DNA of 64,000 nucleotides from Scatophagus argus. Taxonomy: Eukaryota; Chordata; Actinopteri; Scatophagidae. A program made the position numbers and the translations under genes. Below are positions 42,415-55,900 of this stretch, piece after piece. Within the stretch, counting starts at the first letter, position 1. Each line of letters begins with the position of its first letter. Location: the NCBI RefSeq assembly GCF_020382885.2, contig NC_058506.1, positions 9,650,318 to 9,714,317 of the forward strand. Direction: 5' to 3'. The notes beneath the pieces were generated by a model. The model made no database searches. It was not told the origin of the DNA and saw only the letters and a program-made list of their open reading frames with translations.

Positions 42415-44674
42415 ATAATAAATCCCCCGTCAGCGTGTGTGTGTGCACAATCGCGTTACCAAACTACAAAGCAATCGGGCTAAAATTGAGTAAGAAGGAT
42501 CCTTGTTGAAGGGGAAATGTAACTGTGTTAGAGCTGACGACGTGAGCGGAAATGGACACCAGCAGCGAACTAACATTTGGTTATCCACGCTCACAGGTAG
42601 ATACGTGCACGACAGCTGTTTAAACACGATCCTTAACTGAGTAAGAAGCATAAAGTCACCGCCGCTGCTGCTGCTGCATGAGGAAGTTCAATTCATTTTT
42701 CCCCCCCGAGTCACACCTTCACATGTAGACAGAGCAAAGCGCAGCTGTCAGTCTGAACTCTGAATTAGTCACTAAACCACATAAATTAAAACCTGCAGGG
42801 GAAACATTTATGGTTTCACTCTGAATCTTCACGTTTCCTTCATGATCATTGCTTATAGTGAACGTGCAGGTTGTCGCTGCTGAGGCCTGACGCAGGTTAT
42901 CAGGCCCTCTTCTCCTCCCGACATCACGCCACATCACACCCACCGTCTCTCAGTACCTGGCAGGGCCGCGCCAGTCCTCATGAGGACCGAGAGGAATTTC
43001 ACACTCATCTAATATCCTCTCACTTCACTCATTTGGGAAGTCTTGCTGACATTTAGTGCGTTTCCTCATCCGGATTTCTCACTGGTGGCGCATTCAGGGT
43101 TAGCTGGACCTCTGAGATTCAAGTACTTTTTTTTTTTATTAGGCTATTTCTGGTTTCAGGTGTTTTTACTGTGATGAAAAAGGGAAAAAATCAAACAAAA
43201 ACGTATGTGCATTAGAGCAATTAATTAAATAGATCGACAGGATGTTAATAAGCAACTACTTCCAACCCTTCCACTGTATTGCTTTCCAAAAGATTCTCTG
43301 TTTTCAGCTTCTTCGTGTAATGATTTTCTGCTTTTATTATCTGCCGTATTAGTTTTGAACTGTTGGTCAGACCAAAAATGAAAGGGAATCTGAATATGTC
43401 ACCTGGGTTTCTAGGAAATTTTGATGAGCGTTTATCACAGTTTTCTGCTATTATATAGACAAAACAATTGATTGAGAAAAGGCTTTTTTAACACAGATTA
43501 TTATCTTAGACTGTTGAAAGCTGTCCACTAACAGCTACCACCGCGGACGAGTAAACATGACCGAGGTGTGAATCACTCATGAAAATGAAGAGATAATAAC
43601 CAGAAAGCATCCTAGCATTCAGATTGTAATTTACTTGGCTTGAAGCTCAGGGCGGTTCATTTTACTGCCATTGTTTCAAACCCCGTCACAGAGCTTACCA
43701 TGTCTTCATAAGAGGGACAAAACTTTAGGGAGACAGATGTGGGTTTTTTTCCCTGCAGGGCTGCAGGAGTCTCAGTGGAACATTTCCACATGGTGTCACT
43801 GTGGCACAACTGGTTGTTGTGGTGCTCTTCCATTAACAAAATGACCTCAAGTGTGAATAACAGTTTTAAAAGCTCACACCATCACACATGCTTCAGCTCT
43901 CAAAAATAAACACCAGTAAATCAAGTGCATTAGTGGCATCAGAATGGGATGTAATCTGGGAATTCAGACCAGTCTGAATATTCCTATTTTCTGGATGATG
44001 TAGTTCATGCATGTAAGGTGTCCATAAACTCAACATTGTCACACTGGAAAGTCAGGTGAAATTCCACTTGCATTCACCCGTATGTCATTTGTGTTGTCTT
44101 ATTTTTCAGATGAAAACAACGCTCGACAGAGGAGGAAGCTGCCGAGTCCAGAAACACCTCCCGACCCCTGAATGAAGCACACAACGAGGTGCACTTGTTT
44201 TTAAGAAAACTGTTCAACTACCATCAAGTGGTGCCTCTGTTTTTATTTTTCTTATCTCCCCAGGACACACAGCACCACCAACGCAGGCTGCTTCTCCTCC
44301 CACCCCCCTTCCCCAGACCAGAGCCGCTGACCTGGTAACACACACACACACACACAGACATATGGCACGCCCGGGACGAGACTCCATACAGTAAAGGGGG
44401 GTGGTGGTGCTGGACACTGGGCTCTGCTGCAGTGTAAGTTAAACAGCATGATTCCTCTCCTCTCATGAACGTCGCTAAATGCTTTATCTAAACTCACAGG
44501 TATGTGTTTTGGGTTGGTTTTTTATTATTGATTTTTTTGCGGTGGCTCTTGGGGAAAGACTGTTGTGACGCTCCTGCTCTCTCATTGTTCTACAGCAGCT
44601 TGATTGTTTGTTATGGTCTCGGCCCTTCACTGACTACGTTTGGGGAGTACACAGAGCTCCCTACAAATAAACAG

Positions 44675-44680
<6 letters not shown>

Positions 44681-44706
<26 letters not shown>
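44681..44706. repeat. (CA)n microsatellite
   Basis: About thirteen CA units; a second, shorter CA run lies at 44338-44357. Confidence 0.85.
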
Positions 44707-44710
<4 letters not shown>

Positions 44711-45064
44711 CCATTTTCACCTTTGCCCCCTGAGTCTGCTTCGGTGCCTTTATCTCTCTTGTGCAGAAGCGTTGGTTGTAGCACGGAAGAATTAGATCTT
44801 AAATGAATACGAGTGCATTTTTTGTATTCAGTGTATCAGAGGAAGAAATACTGGGAGATTTTGGGAGGTGACTGTCTTGATATAACATTGCATCATCATC
44901 TTATCTGCCACATGTCTGCTTAAGTATGTCACGTTGTTTTAGGATCTTGAATCCTCGACTGGGCACAGTTTTGAGTTTACAGTCTTGCCACCGAAGCATT
45001 TTGAATTTCAGTTTAAGTCACAGAGAGCTCTCCTCATGGCCACTGCTGTCCGTCGCTGCCTCAG

Positions 45065-45065
<1 letters not shown>

Positions 45066-45119
<54 letters not shown>

Positions 45120-45183
45120 AGGAGATGAGGAGCGGGGGGAGGAGAGAGAGAGAGAGAGAGAGGGAGAGCGAGCGAGCGAGCGA
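45066..45183. repeat. (CT)n - (CA)n - (GA)n compound repeat with self-complementary arms
   Basis: A (CT) run of about 22 units at 45066-45109 passes into CA repeats, then after a short spacer into (GA) runs at 45141-45163 and a GAGC-type run to 45183. The CT and GA blocks are complementary in inverted order and could pair as a long hairpin; each is also a polypurine/polypyrimidine tract. Serine-leucine and arginine-glutamate open frames across it are repeat artefacts. Confidence 0.9.
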
Positions 45184-45534
45184 GAGGAGGAGAAAGAGGG
45201 GGTTGGCTTTAGTGTGATGTGAATGGAATAGAATCAGCGCGAGAGGAAGAAAGAGGGAGGTGGACAGCACAAATCAACCTGCCTCCTGACTTTAACAACA
45301 GAATAGAGGAGCCACTGGACACAGAGATCGGGAAGTGTGCCCGTTCTGTTGCTTTATTTTATTTTCGGAGAGAGGAAGAGAACGGCAGACAGGAGGAACT
45401 GAAGGAGGAGGAGAAAGAGCCTCACTGTGGAGATAGATAGCAGAAAAATGCTGTCATGGGGAGAGAAGGGGAGGGAGTCGGCAGAGAGGAACAGGATGAA
45501 ACAAGGCAGGGTCGAGCAGAGCTGAAATGTGGAG
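45184..45534 (+). promoter_or_regulatory. sipa1: Candidate sipa1 promoter/untranslated first exon
   Basis: GA-rich sequence ends in a near-consensus donor, TGGAG|GTAAGC, at 45534/45535. The sipa1 coding exon starts after a strong acceptor at 60031, so at least one untranslated exon must lie upstream, and this is one of the best donors in the gap. It is placed by splice-site quality only; the start site is not visible and other donors (for example 59350) compete. Confidence 0.3.
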
Positions 45535-45819
45535 GTAAGCCTTTTCTTTCTGTATTGAGATTATGGAGAATTCACATTCCAGCCTCCCCGTGTCCTCTTT
45601 CTGATGATAATGCATTCAGATGGATGGATGTGCACCCCGTGTGTGCCACATACCTCTGTATAGGCATGTTCTTATACTGGCACAATCCAGCCAGAGACAG
45701 CGTATGAGAGCAATTGAGGATATGAAATAATGGCTTGGCATTATCGTATCTTGATCCAGCTTACCCTCCCTCTGCCTCTCTGCCAGTTGTGTTGTTGTCA
45801 GCTCTTTATAAATGCATTT

Positions 45820-45925
45820 TACTCAGTGAGGCTAAGGCGTCCTTCTACATAGCATTCACATTCAACACTGTAGGTTTGAATCCAGCTCGCAACCTTTGTC
45901 GCATTTCATCCCCAGCCTCCCCCCA
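45820..45925 (+). mobile_element. Decayed tRNA-derived SINE fragment
   Basis: TACTCAGTGAGGCTAAGGCG at 45820-45840 resembles a tRNA A-box region, and GGTTTGAATCC at 45873-45883 is a B box with one C-to-T change. The following ACCTTTGTCGCATTTCATCCCC resembles the tRNA-unrelated part of SINEs that are common in percomorph fishes (ACCTTTGCTGCATGTCATCCCC type), and a C/A-rich simple repeat follows. A folded functional tRNA is not supported. Family name and borders are uncertain. Confidence 0.6.
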
Positions 45926-46566
45926 CCACCACCACCACCACCACCGGCTCCCCTTCCCCTCCTCCTCTCCCGACACTAACCCCCCCATCATCTTTCCTTT
46001 CCTCCATTGTGCGCTCTCCAATGAGGCAAGATCAGCTTGAAAACAGTGTTATGACATTGTGAAGAAGCCTCTGTGAAACCTTGCTGTAGGGCGCTTGTGG
46101 CTGCAGGACTCGGGGATGAGGGCAAGGTGGAGGGAGGGGAGGGGAGGGAAGGATGGAGGGACACTGAGAGAATGAAAGAGAGACAGAGAGAAAGAAGGTG
46201 CAGGAACAAAAAAGAAGGGCAGGATTTTTTTTTTCCTAGATGCATCTTTTCAAAGGCCGGATCAGTCCGCGGTGTGCAGGGGATATGTGTGGGGAGGCAG
46301 CATTGTAACACCACTGCATGGGATGTGCACAAACAATGATGGAATGGAGAGCCACAGCCGGAATTGGGGTGTTGTTTTCAAGGTGGCAGAGAAAATGAGG
46401 GATGCAGGAGTCAGGCCACCCCCTCCCTCCTCACCTTCCTCACCCTCTTCACCACCCCCCTGCACTCACTAATTTAGGATGGGGCGGTGTGTTTACCAGA
46501 CGTTAAGGTTTCAAGGGATGGATAAAGCTTCTGAAGAGAAAGAAAGGCAGGGATGTTGAGCTGGTT

Positions 46567-46596
46567 GGGGGGGGGGGCAAGCAGCAGCAGCAGCAG
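46567..46596. repeat. G11 run followed by (CAG)5
   Basis: An uninterrupted run of eleven G is followed after a short spacer by five CAG units in non-coding DNA. Confidence 0.8.
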
Positions 46597-46754
46597 CTTA
46601 CATAAGCCAGTGCACTCAAACGATGGGCCATTTAATTTGCATTGAGCCGCATGGCTCCTCGTGCAGTGTGGTATTCACTGTGGTTCACATGAGCATTTTA
46701 AACAGTAAAATGCAGCTTGACCTGACATGATGGGAGGAAGGATGTTTGACGACT

Positions 46755-46910
46755 GTGTGTGTGTGTTTGTGTGTGTGTGTGACTTGGTGGCATTGTGTTT
46801 GTGTTTCTATCGAGACCTGCAGGAGGGTGTGTGTGTTTTCCATCAGGGTCAACTTTGAATTCAGGTCTGTTAGTGTGTGTGTGTGTGTGAGAGAGAGAGA
46901 GCAAGAGAAA
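46755..46910. repeat. (TG)n and (GA)n microsatellite cluster
   Basis: Interrupted TG runs at 46755-46780 and 46873-46888 and a GA run at 46889-46915. Open frames across them encode alternating Cys/Val or Thr/His and are artefacts. Confidence 0.85.
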
Positions 46911-49900
46911 GAGAGAGAACATCCACCTTGTTTTACTGTACCCACATATTTTCACTATGATAATGATAATAAGTGCGCCTGCATGAAGTGTTCTGACATA
47001 ACAGTGCTAACAGTATGTAGCCTCGTCACCCAACTCAGCTGCTGTTGACTTCTGACATTTACGATACATATCAAAGTAGCAAAACAGAATATCTCTCACA
47101 AACAGAAGCCTAAAACTTGCGTATCATTTGATAGAGCAGGTGCACAGAACCACATTTCATTTAAAAGTCTCCCAATACCAGAATAAGTGAAGCCATTGTG
47201 CTCACTGTAGTCAAAAAATTAAAAAAAAAAGCAACAATATATTTTTTTCTAAACAAAACTGCTTTCTTTATTTCCTCCTCTTACAAAGAACAAACTGATG
47301 GAAATTCACCCTATTGGCAGTTTAGCAATCAGCTCCAGTTGGTTCTCATTAATTTCCATAATCAGATCACTTCAACTTACATGACAATTAACATGTGAGC
47401 CGGTTACAGCTCTGCGTGTGAATCGTGAGAGATATGATGACATTTGTGTAAAGGCTGCAAATTACAATTACAGATCAGAATTGTTATTATGGATTAAAGT
47501 AGTTAGTAGTAGTAGTTGAAAGATATTGAAAGTTATTTAGTGTACGATCATAGAAAGGAAAGAAAATCGGTAAATCATCCAATTTGAGAGGCTGGAAGCA
47601 GAGAATTGTTGTTATGTGGTCATGATAAGTGATCAGTGTTGCTCCAGTTTGGATTCTGCATCTGGGATATGAGCACATTTTGGAGTCTGAGCTGGTCTGG
47701 TCACATTTGACGATCAGTCCTCATGAAGTTTCTGCATGAATGTGTCAGGACTCAGGCTGTTGTTCTTCAGTCCGGAAACTGGGGGTGACACGTTTAATAT
47801 GTCAAACTCTGAACAGCTCCAGAAAGGCTCCTAGAAAAGTTTTTTTCGTCCCAGTTGAAAGACATAAATTTAAACGTACACGACCAAAAAATAGCACACA
47901 CGCACCACAGTTTTGTTTTTTTTTAACACCACAATTTACAACTGAGGGGTGTCATCTCCTATGAGAGGCTTCCTCTGTGGGACTTGTACTATTCCAGGTT
48001 GTGTGGGAGGGGAGCAGAGTCAGTGGATACTCTTGAATCGATCGGCCTACTTTTATTTCCTGCACCAAACAAGAGCCAAGAGAACCTGACTGTATACATG
48101 TGCGTGTGTCATGTTGTGGATTCAGATTTACAGACTCTGGTCTAAACTGAGAGGTAATGCCATTAAAATAATCTCTAAGTGCTTCCTCGGTCTCTGTTTA
48201 CGGCAACCATAACCTCTGACATCAGAAGGTATCGTCGTTGATGTGAAGCCAAACCATAAAAGGACACAAAGGACTGTAGAATTGTTTTCGTTGTTTTCCC
48301 TCTGAAATGCAGGTGGAGATGTGAGTAACATTTTAGTGCTTTACTCTGAACAATGATGATGACTGTAGCATCACACAGTTGTGCAGTAAGACTGAATCAC
48401 TGTCAGGGCTGTTAGATGCCAGTCGAAGTCTCCCGCTGCTGTTTGTCTGCCAGGATTTTGAGTTAAGTTCACGTTGTTTGTCCTGTTTCTGTATAAAGTG
48501 ATACTGTCACTCCCAAACTGGCTCTGTGTCCACAGGGTACTCGACAATCAGTGGTCTTCACTTGACAATACGAGCAAAATACAGCCTACAAAAAAAAATA
48601 TTATTACTATAGGAACTTCCAATTTGTCACATATGTGTATTTTAACACAAAGGTGTCCGAAACCTGGCGTAGATGTGAGCAGAGTGACTTTGATAGGTTT
48701 CTGCACTCAGTCACTGAGCTTTAGATGAACGTGCTGAAAGGTTACCAGGCAGATTTTGTCCTGGTCTGAGTCAGCATCGTATCATTCCTCTCATTTGGAG
48801 CCATTTTGCATGGCTACACCCCGGCAGGCTCCCTGTGGGGGCTCAGCGAGGAAGGCAGTTGGACAGGCGGAGCCTTCTCCTCATCAGATGGCAGGATGCT
48901 GGCAGTGTAAGCCACTGGGTGGATCCTCTTAGCTCGTGCTCTCCTCTGTGACCTGGCCGCAAGTTGGCCGCTGGTCTTAATGTTGCTTAATGTCGCTGTT
49001 ACCCTTCTGTAGCCGTTCAACAGCACAATTAAAAAAGAGCATAGAACTTTTTTAACAATGTAAGTCATTGACTACACTGTAGAGATATATTAGTAAGACA
49101 AATATTTGATGAGATTTTTACCATTTTGGGAGTCAGCTGTCAGTAACTACAGAATTGCTGTCGTCTTTGCCGTTCAAAGACTTTCAAAATGTGCCTGAAT
49201 GTTTTTTCAACTCCCACAGTCTGCACAAAACAGTTCTGTTAAATTTATAAAATGACACAAAGGAATAACAGTCCTTAATATCACTTTCGAAACCCTCAAA
49301 GACAAATCCATTAGCTCTGAGAATCTGAAGTCAAGGATGAACAAAGAAATAGACCCAAAGAACATTATCATTATTGATGAATGATGTTTTAGACCTATTT
49401 AAATAAATGATGCCGTAATACTTTAGATAATTATTGTACTTTCCACAGAGAGATAAAGAGAGGGGATCAAAACTGAGCCAGGGATTTCAAACAACAAAAC
49501 CCTGATGTAATAGTCCTAAAATATGTAGTAGCTGCTGCCTCCATGAGACATATTTATGTAAGCATCTGCCGTGAATACTTAACATTTATATTTAGACAAA
49601 CCTTGTTGTGTAAAAAAAAAAATATCCCTCAACAAACACCACATTAGTGTGTTGTAAAATTGTATTTCATTGTAAAATAAAATCCATTGGAGCCCAGTGT
49701 CCTCAAACACAATGTCCCTCTCAGTTATGTCGTACATACATTAAACCATTAAACTGGGCTCCCTCTCATTGTTCATGTTGCTATTACAGGAGAAGTGCAC
49801 TCGAGGGTATTCGGAGCCTCTGAAAGCAGACCAGGACCAGCCATTCACCCTCGCTTTACGTCACTTCATCCACATACTTGGCAGATAGAGATCAAAAAGG

Positions 49901-52900
49901 CAGAAAACATCCCACTCTGAGAGGAGTGTAAAAATACCGCCATAAAGAAATACTCTATTCTCAGGCTATTGCATGAGGTATTAGAGATTTTCAACATATT
50001 TATTTCAGGCTGAAAGGACTCTTTGTTCTGTCACTAGTGCAAGGAGGAAGTTGCAACCTCAACTGTTTCATTTACATGCTAAAGGCAGTACTAATGAAGA
50101 AGTGAGAGGAGAGAGGAGTGTGAGCCGATACCTTTCAGTGCTGCACTGTCTGTCTACCCTGACAGGGACAAAAAACCACCACCCACCACAAACTGACTGA
50201 GAGATGTGACCTTAGCGGCAATGGAGGGAGGAAGGCTGGGCTGGGGTGTCTCACATTTACTTTGAAATGAAGTCCTGTCGCACTTCTCTTATTCTCAGCC
50301 ATTTTAATTAATGTGACACAAATATGTGCCCTGCAGTCACAACGATTATGTGTCAATTTTATACCTGAGTGAAGAAAAAAAGAACAGCACCAGAAATTAT
50401 AACGTCGGCTCCAGGCAAACTCTGATAAACGTAACAGCTGAGCAGGTTCTGTCTGTAATGGCTCCGTGAATCATTTCATGCAAGCATTAGTGCACACTAG
50501 CAATTCACACGATTCATAGCAGCGTTCTGGTGACGCATGTGATGGCTTTTCATTGATGAGTGTCACCAAAGTACAGAACCTGTTCCTTCCTATAATTCTC
50601 AGAAAAGCTACAGCTGCTATCTGCATCATCATAGTTAGCATGTTGGTGCACGAGCTGCTTTTATGTAGGTCAGAAGCCGCTGGTGTAAATGACACAAGGC
50701 CACCAGGCAAGAGAGAGGCTGTGAGCTGCAGCAAGTGCACGTCTGCAGTGTGCAGATGCACAGTGAGCTCCTGAAGGGAGTCTGTTGTATTTTGATATTT
50801 TTTCACGTCTTGAAATGTTTTGTGTATTTTGGATATTTTTTTTCACATTTGGATGATTAGGATTTTTCAGCTTTTTCTTAAGCGTAACTCACTGCACTAA
50901 CTTCCAGGTAAAGGTGCAGGTTTTCATGCAAATGCTGAGGTTTTAGAGGTTTATTTGTTTTGTCATTGATTGCAAATGAATACACAGCGAACACTTGTTT
51001 ATATATGATGATACTGTAGTTGTGTTGCAATATTTCTATATTTTCATGCAGCAAAGAAATGGAAAGGAAAGACAAAAAACAAGAATACAACCCCCCACCC
51101 AAAACAAAAAAAAAGGCAACAAAAACACACCACATCCAGAGCTGCTCATGGGAGACTCTACAGATGTCTTCCCTGTAAAAGTAAACAAGAGACAGAACTG
51201 TATATGATAGAATAATAGCAATTTGTGTCCTTTGATTGATTTGAAGAATTTATCTAAAGAAACTGCAGACGGCTTTCAAGATTTGCTCCCCAAACAAAGA
51301 TTTTTTTTTTAGCTGAGAAACGGACATATGTGTGGGTATTGTTGTTGCTGCAGCCATTTCATGGTTACTCGGCTTCATTTCAGTGGACAAGAGGGACAGC
51401 GAGGAAGCGGAGGAGGTCAGCGTCTCTTCCTCCGAATGTAGACAAGGTAGGGTCACAATTCAGAGGTCTATTAAAGCAATATTGGGCAATTGCTTTTCCT
51501 CTGCCTCAGAGATGGTTACACTGATGACAGAGGAGTAACAGTGAACAGTATCTCAACATAATAGAAACAGTCATGACGCTGAGGGTCAGTTCCTTTCCCT
51601 CACACACCCACGCACACACCCACACACATACATGCACACACACGACAGTCACAGTGAGACAGCTGCTCTTCCTGTCCCTGCCACATGTATAAGGCTTTTA
51701 TAGCGTCAGCAAAGGGCCACAATGACACACATACATTACACACATACAGCAATCTCACATTTAGGCCTTAAATCTCTCTTCGCCCGTCCCTTCATCGCAC
51801 ACATGGCCTGCCACAAGGTGTATTTTCAGATACACAGGAAGTGGCAGCTCTCTGCCAGCACTCAGTGGCAATGTCATGGCAAATAACATGTCAAACAATA
51901 GCATGAGTTAGGTACCTTTTGTTACTGTTTCAAAACAGCACGTAGGTTATGTTTGAAACAATAGTGCTTAAATTTGTATTTGAGAGTGTGTCAGTTTTAG
52001 CTTGTGCTATTTATTACGAGAGGAAGTTAGGTTTTAATATGGACAATGCTATAGAAGGAGCTTTTCTGAGCATACTTCCTCTTTGCATTTACTGAAGGGA
52101 GAAGTTCACTGATTATGCATCCGTCATGAGTGAAGAAATAATACAAACATAGTTTAGGTGCCTTATTTCAGATTGGCTGCTTCGATTCCCAGTGACAGTG
52201 ACTGACTTCTACAATTTGCCAAATTTCTTTTTCTCCATAAAACCTTGTCTCAGACAGCTGAAAAAAGAAAAAAACAGAACTGAAACTGGACGAGACACCT
52301 CTGGCGTCACACGTCAGATGACCTCAACCGGTTTACTGTAAGACATAGGACACGTGCACAAATAAACCCAGAGGTGGATGTAAATCATAACCAATCAGCC
52401 CTGGTTTGTGTATGCTTGGGTGTTCATCCTCGACAGTTCGAGAGTAGACAAGGGAGCAACCAACCAATAAATAATTAACGTCTTGGTAACCCTCGGCCGG
52501 ATTCGCACAGATTCATTAATAATTTATTGGGCAGAAGAATTACTTTCAGTTTTTTGAAGAACATGTTTAAAGGAGGACAGCTCTTGGAATTAAAGCTATT
52601 TGATTGTGTGGAGATGATGCTTTGTCCTAATGTATGGCCTGGAGGCAGGCTTGACATCCATAACAACAGGGCTGATGTAGGTTTTTGTGGCCCATCAGTC
52701 TGAGGAATTCAACATTTACATTAGCTGAAATATTTTCCTCTCCGGACTTTTTGGAGCTTATCATGTCCCCTCTTTGAAACAGGATAAGTAGATGTTAGTG
52801 ATACAGGATGAAACATGTTGTTAACCTTACACTGGAAGATCCAATCAGCATCACTATGCTATAATGTAACTGAGGAGGGAAAAATACAAGAGGACAGGTG

Positions 52901-55900
52901 AGAGGATAGTGAAGGAAATAATCACAAACAACAATGATATAACTACCCTTCAGTTAGTGTATCCGTCAGCATCGCCTTGAAGTGTTTTGAAAACTTCATT
53001 AGAGCAAGAACTTTAAAAAATGACAAATTCACTGTATTAGTGATGATATACTGTATGTGTAATTTAGGATGTGACGTGTGGAGAATTGCTTTTGCAGCTG
53101 GGAAATGAATGATTATTATCAGCAGGATTAAACCGTCGCTTACAGTCATATTTGTTGGCAAGAGTGGCAGTCTCTGTCACTGCAAAATATTACTCAAAAT
53201 AATGGCTGAAATTTTCTGAGATCCTTCAATGACCTGCTCTTTTTCCTGCCACCTTGACAGTTATCCCCTTTTTGAAATCATCCTGTTGAGCACCAGGTGT
53301 CTTGGATTCAGGCTTATGTGTCTCTGGGGACCAATAACTCAGACTGACATTTGCAAGCAGTTTGGATGAAAAAGAAAGATAAAACACACCACAAATAAAT
53401 AAATTAATAAATAAATAGAGAGTGCTGCAGTACCATCCACTTAGCAGCCGCTGGACTTGGCCCAGTTCGCTGTCCGCAGTGTGGTGAGGTGGGGTGGTTT
53501 GGGGAAGGCCGGTGGGGAAGATTGAGGATGCATAGTGCAAGTGTTGGGCATTAAAATGAACTCATTTTCTGAATCAGATCCAGCCGCATTAAAACACATT
53601 TACCTTAGCGTTGCAGTTCGGTGTCACCCACTCTGCAGCAAAGAAGAAGGTATGCAACATGATCTCAAACTTAACAGGGTTGTATGGGATCAATAATGAG
53701 AGTGAGAGTCTGCCAGGTTTTAAATTTCCTCAAATCAATCACTGTTAGGAGTTGATTTAGGCCTTGTGGTTCAGCGTTGGTAAGGCAGCTTTTCACTATA
53801 AGAATAGACAGTGACATGACAGCAGCTGATCTGGAGTCTGTGGAGCTGCACATTTACTTGCCTGGTTAAACGTTAACTGAAGTGCAGCAACATGCAATGT
53901 TAGGTTGGTGTCGGTGCTGGTTTCTCCATCTTGATTTATTTCTATATCACGTGCCAGTCTGCTTGCCTAATATGTGGAGACATGCTGTGTATTTCACATG
54001 TTCACACATGACAGTTGAGTGAAAGACAAAAACAAGCATGACATCAACAGTCAGTGCAGTGTGATGTGATAGAGTTGATAAGGCTTCAGCAAGCACGCGA
54101 CTTTTGTCACTGATCACATCTAATTGCTGCTAAGCTTTTAAGCCGATTTCTGCAGCTTCACCTGAGGAAAAAACAGATCAAATCTTAATCGTCTAAATCT
54201 TTCTTTAACCGAGAAATACTTCAGATGAGTGCAACATCAGCCATAATTATGGTAAAAGCACATGAGTTGAAGTTGACTTCAGTTACTTGCTGGTAGAGAA
54301 CTCATTCATGCTGCAGTGTAGCAGCCGTTCTAACCATAGGCGTGGAAGTGTTGAGTAGATATGATGACGACATCCATCCTCTCAGGGGTCAAAAGTCAGT
54401 CATCTCTTCCTGTTTCACAGGACGCAGACTTGCTTGAGCGGACGCAAAATAAGTCGAGCGACCATGACTTCCCCAAAATGGTGTATGTTTAATTTGACTG
54501 TCCTCTGACTCTGAGTTTGTGTTCTGACTGCGTACACCAGAGGCCCATTAACCTTGTCCTGGACTTAACATGGAAGTGGACCTCATTTACTGTCGTCATG
54601 TATGCCAAACATCTGCCCTTGGCAATAATGGCTGTTCAAAGTGTATCTGGAGCACAAGAACAAAGAAATATTATCCAAGCGACAGAAGATATAATCCTTA
54701 AAAGCAGATCAAATGGTGCTGGTGTAATTTCGCCTTTCTCTTTCTGCTGACCCGACGCTGTCATCACTTCTCTGTGAGCTCAGCACACAAAGAAATTGAT
54801 TTTGCAGCACCAACATAAAGCCCAGTATATCTAGAGCATGTGAGCACAATACTGAGATCATTACTGTCCACTGTCTGCTAACAGAGTTGTAAGCTCTGAG
54901 ACGCAGGATTAAACACTGCTGGGTGCATGCATTATTGAGTTTCTTGGGGAGAGAGACCGACTCTGGTACCAGGAAGAGATCTGTGGAGGGCAGCATCCTC
55001 CCTGTGCTCTTAGTGAGCGCTCCAAGTCTTCACAGTAAAATCCTGGAGAGCATCAGCTGCATGTTTGGGTCTTCGCTGACTGATTCTGTGGCAGGAAAGA
55101 GAAACAAAGAAACTTTTATTCTGGTTGTTATTCAAATTTGAATAGGAGAACATAGACCGACAACACTGTCTGCGATTATTGAGAATTCACCTGTTTTCAT
55201 GTTATGCTTATGGCCCGTTATTGGATTCATGTGGTGAATCAAGTTCAGTCAGTGTAGATGAAAGGCTAAGTAAAGCTGTTCTTTATAATACTGTGACATA
55301 AATTACATATGGAAATATGAGTGAAATGGCGTAACAACCAGTCTGGCCAAAGGGTCCGCAAATCAAATTCTGTGCAGTTCTTCCTCAAAGCCATTTAATA
55401 CAAAGTGTATAAGTGATTCCTGCTAACCAGCTGAGTGAAGGGTCAAGTTTCTGTTGATGTAGTGGCAGAGTTGTGGCTCAGGGAGCATGAGGGGTCATGT
55501 ACGGCTTCCATCAACTGACTGACATGGCGAAATGTGTGTTCGCTGTGAATGTGGGTGAGTGCATGCAACTGTAGCAGTATGGAGCATTTGTTTCCTTGTA
55601 CAGGAGAGAAGATAGCTGATGTGTGTTCATAGACCTGCTGTTTTATGTGTCAGCAATAAATAAAAATATTAGAAAACAATGCAGCTACACCCTTGAGAGC
55701 TGTTAACCTTATTTAGTTTTAGGTTGTTTTCAGCTGAATTCAGAGAAGTACTGGACACAGTTTTTAAACCACCAAAAGTCATGCACATTTGCAATCAGCT
55801 GTACTGAAAGCTTTTGAAAAAAAGAGCTCCCTGTTGCTGTTCATTGTCTCTTCATAATATCCTTAAGTTCTTTTTTATAGCCACTCAGTCAGCCCTGCTA

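Larger units (their letters stand above)
40636..42420 (+). other. kat5: kat5 3' untranslated region
   Basis: No coding signal is seen after the kat5 stop. AATAAA at 41907-41912 is the likeliest polyadenylation signal; a further AATAAA near 42416 is a possible alternative. A short CA run is at 41518-41533. The DNA turns CpG-richer from about 42400. Confidence 0.5.

Noticed and set aside
45061-45270. Leucine/serine-rich and arginine/glutamate-rich open frames
   Set aside because: They are translations of the CT and GA microsatellites.
45820-45925. Functional tRNA gene
   Set aside because: The B box is mutated and a cloverleaf with acceptor stem is not formed; a SINE relic explains the boxes better.
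46698-47048. Cys/Val-rich and Thr/His-rich open frames
   Set aside because: They are translations of TG/CA repeats.
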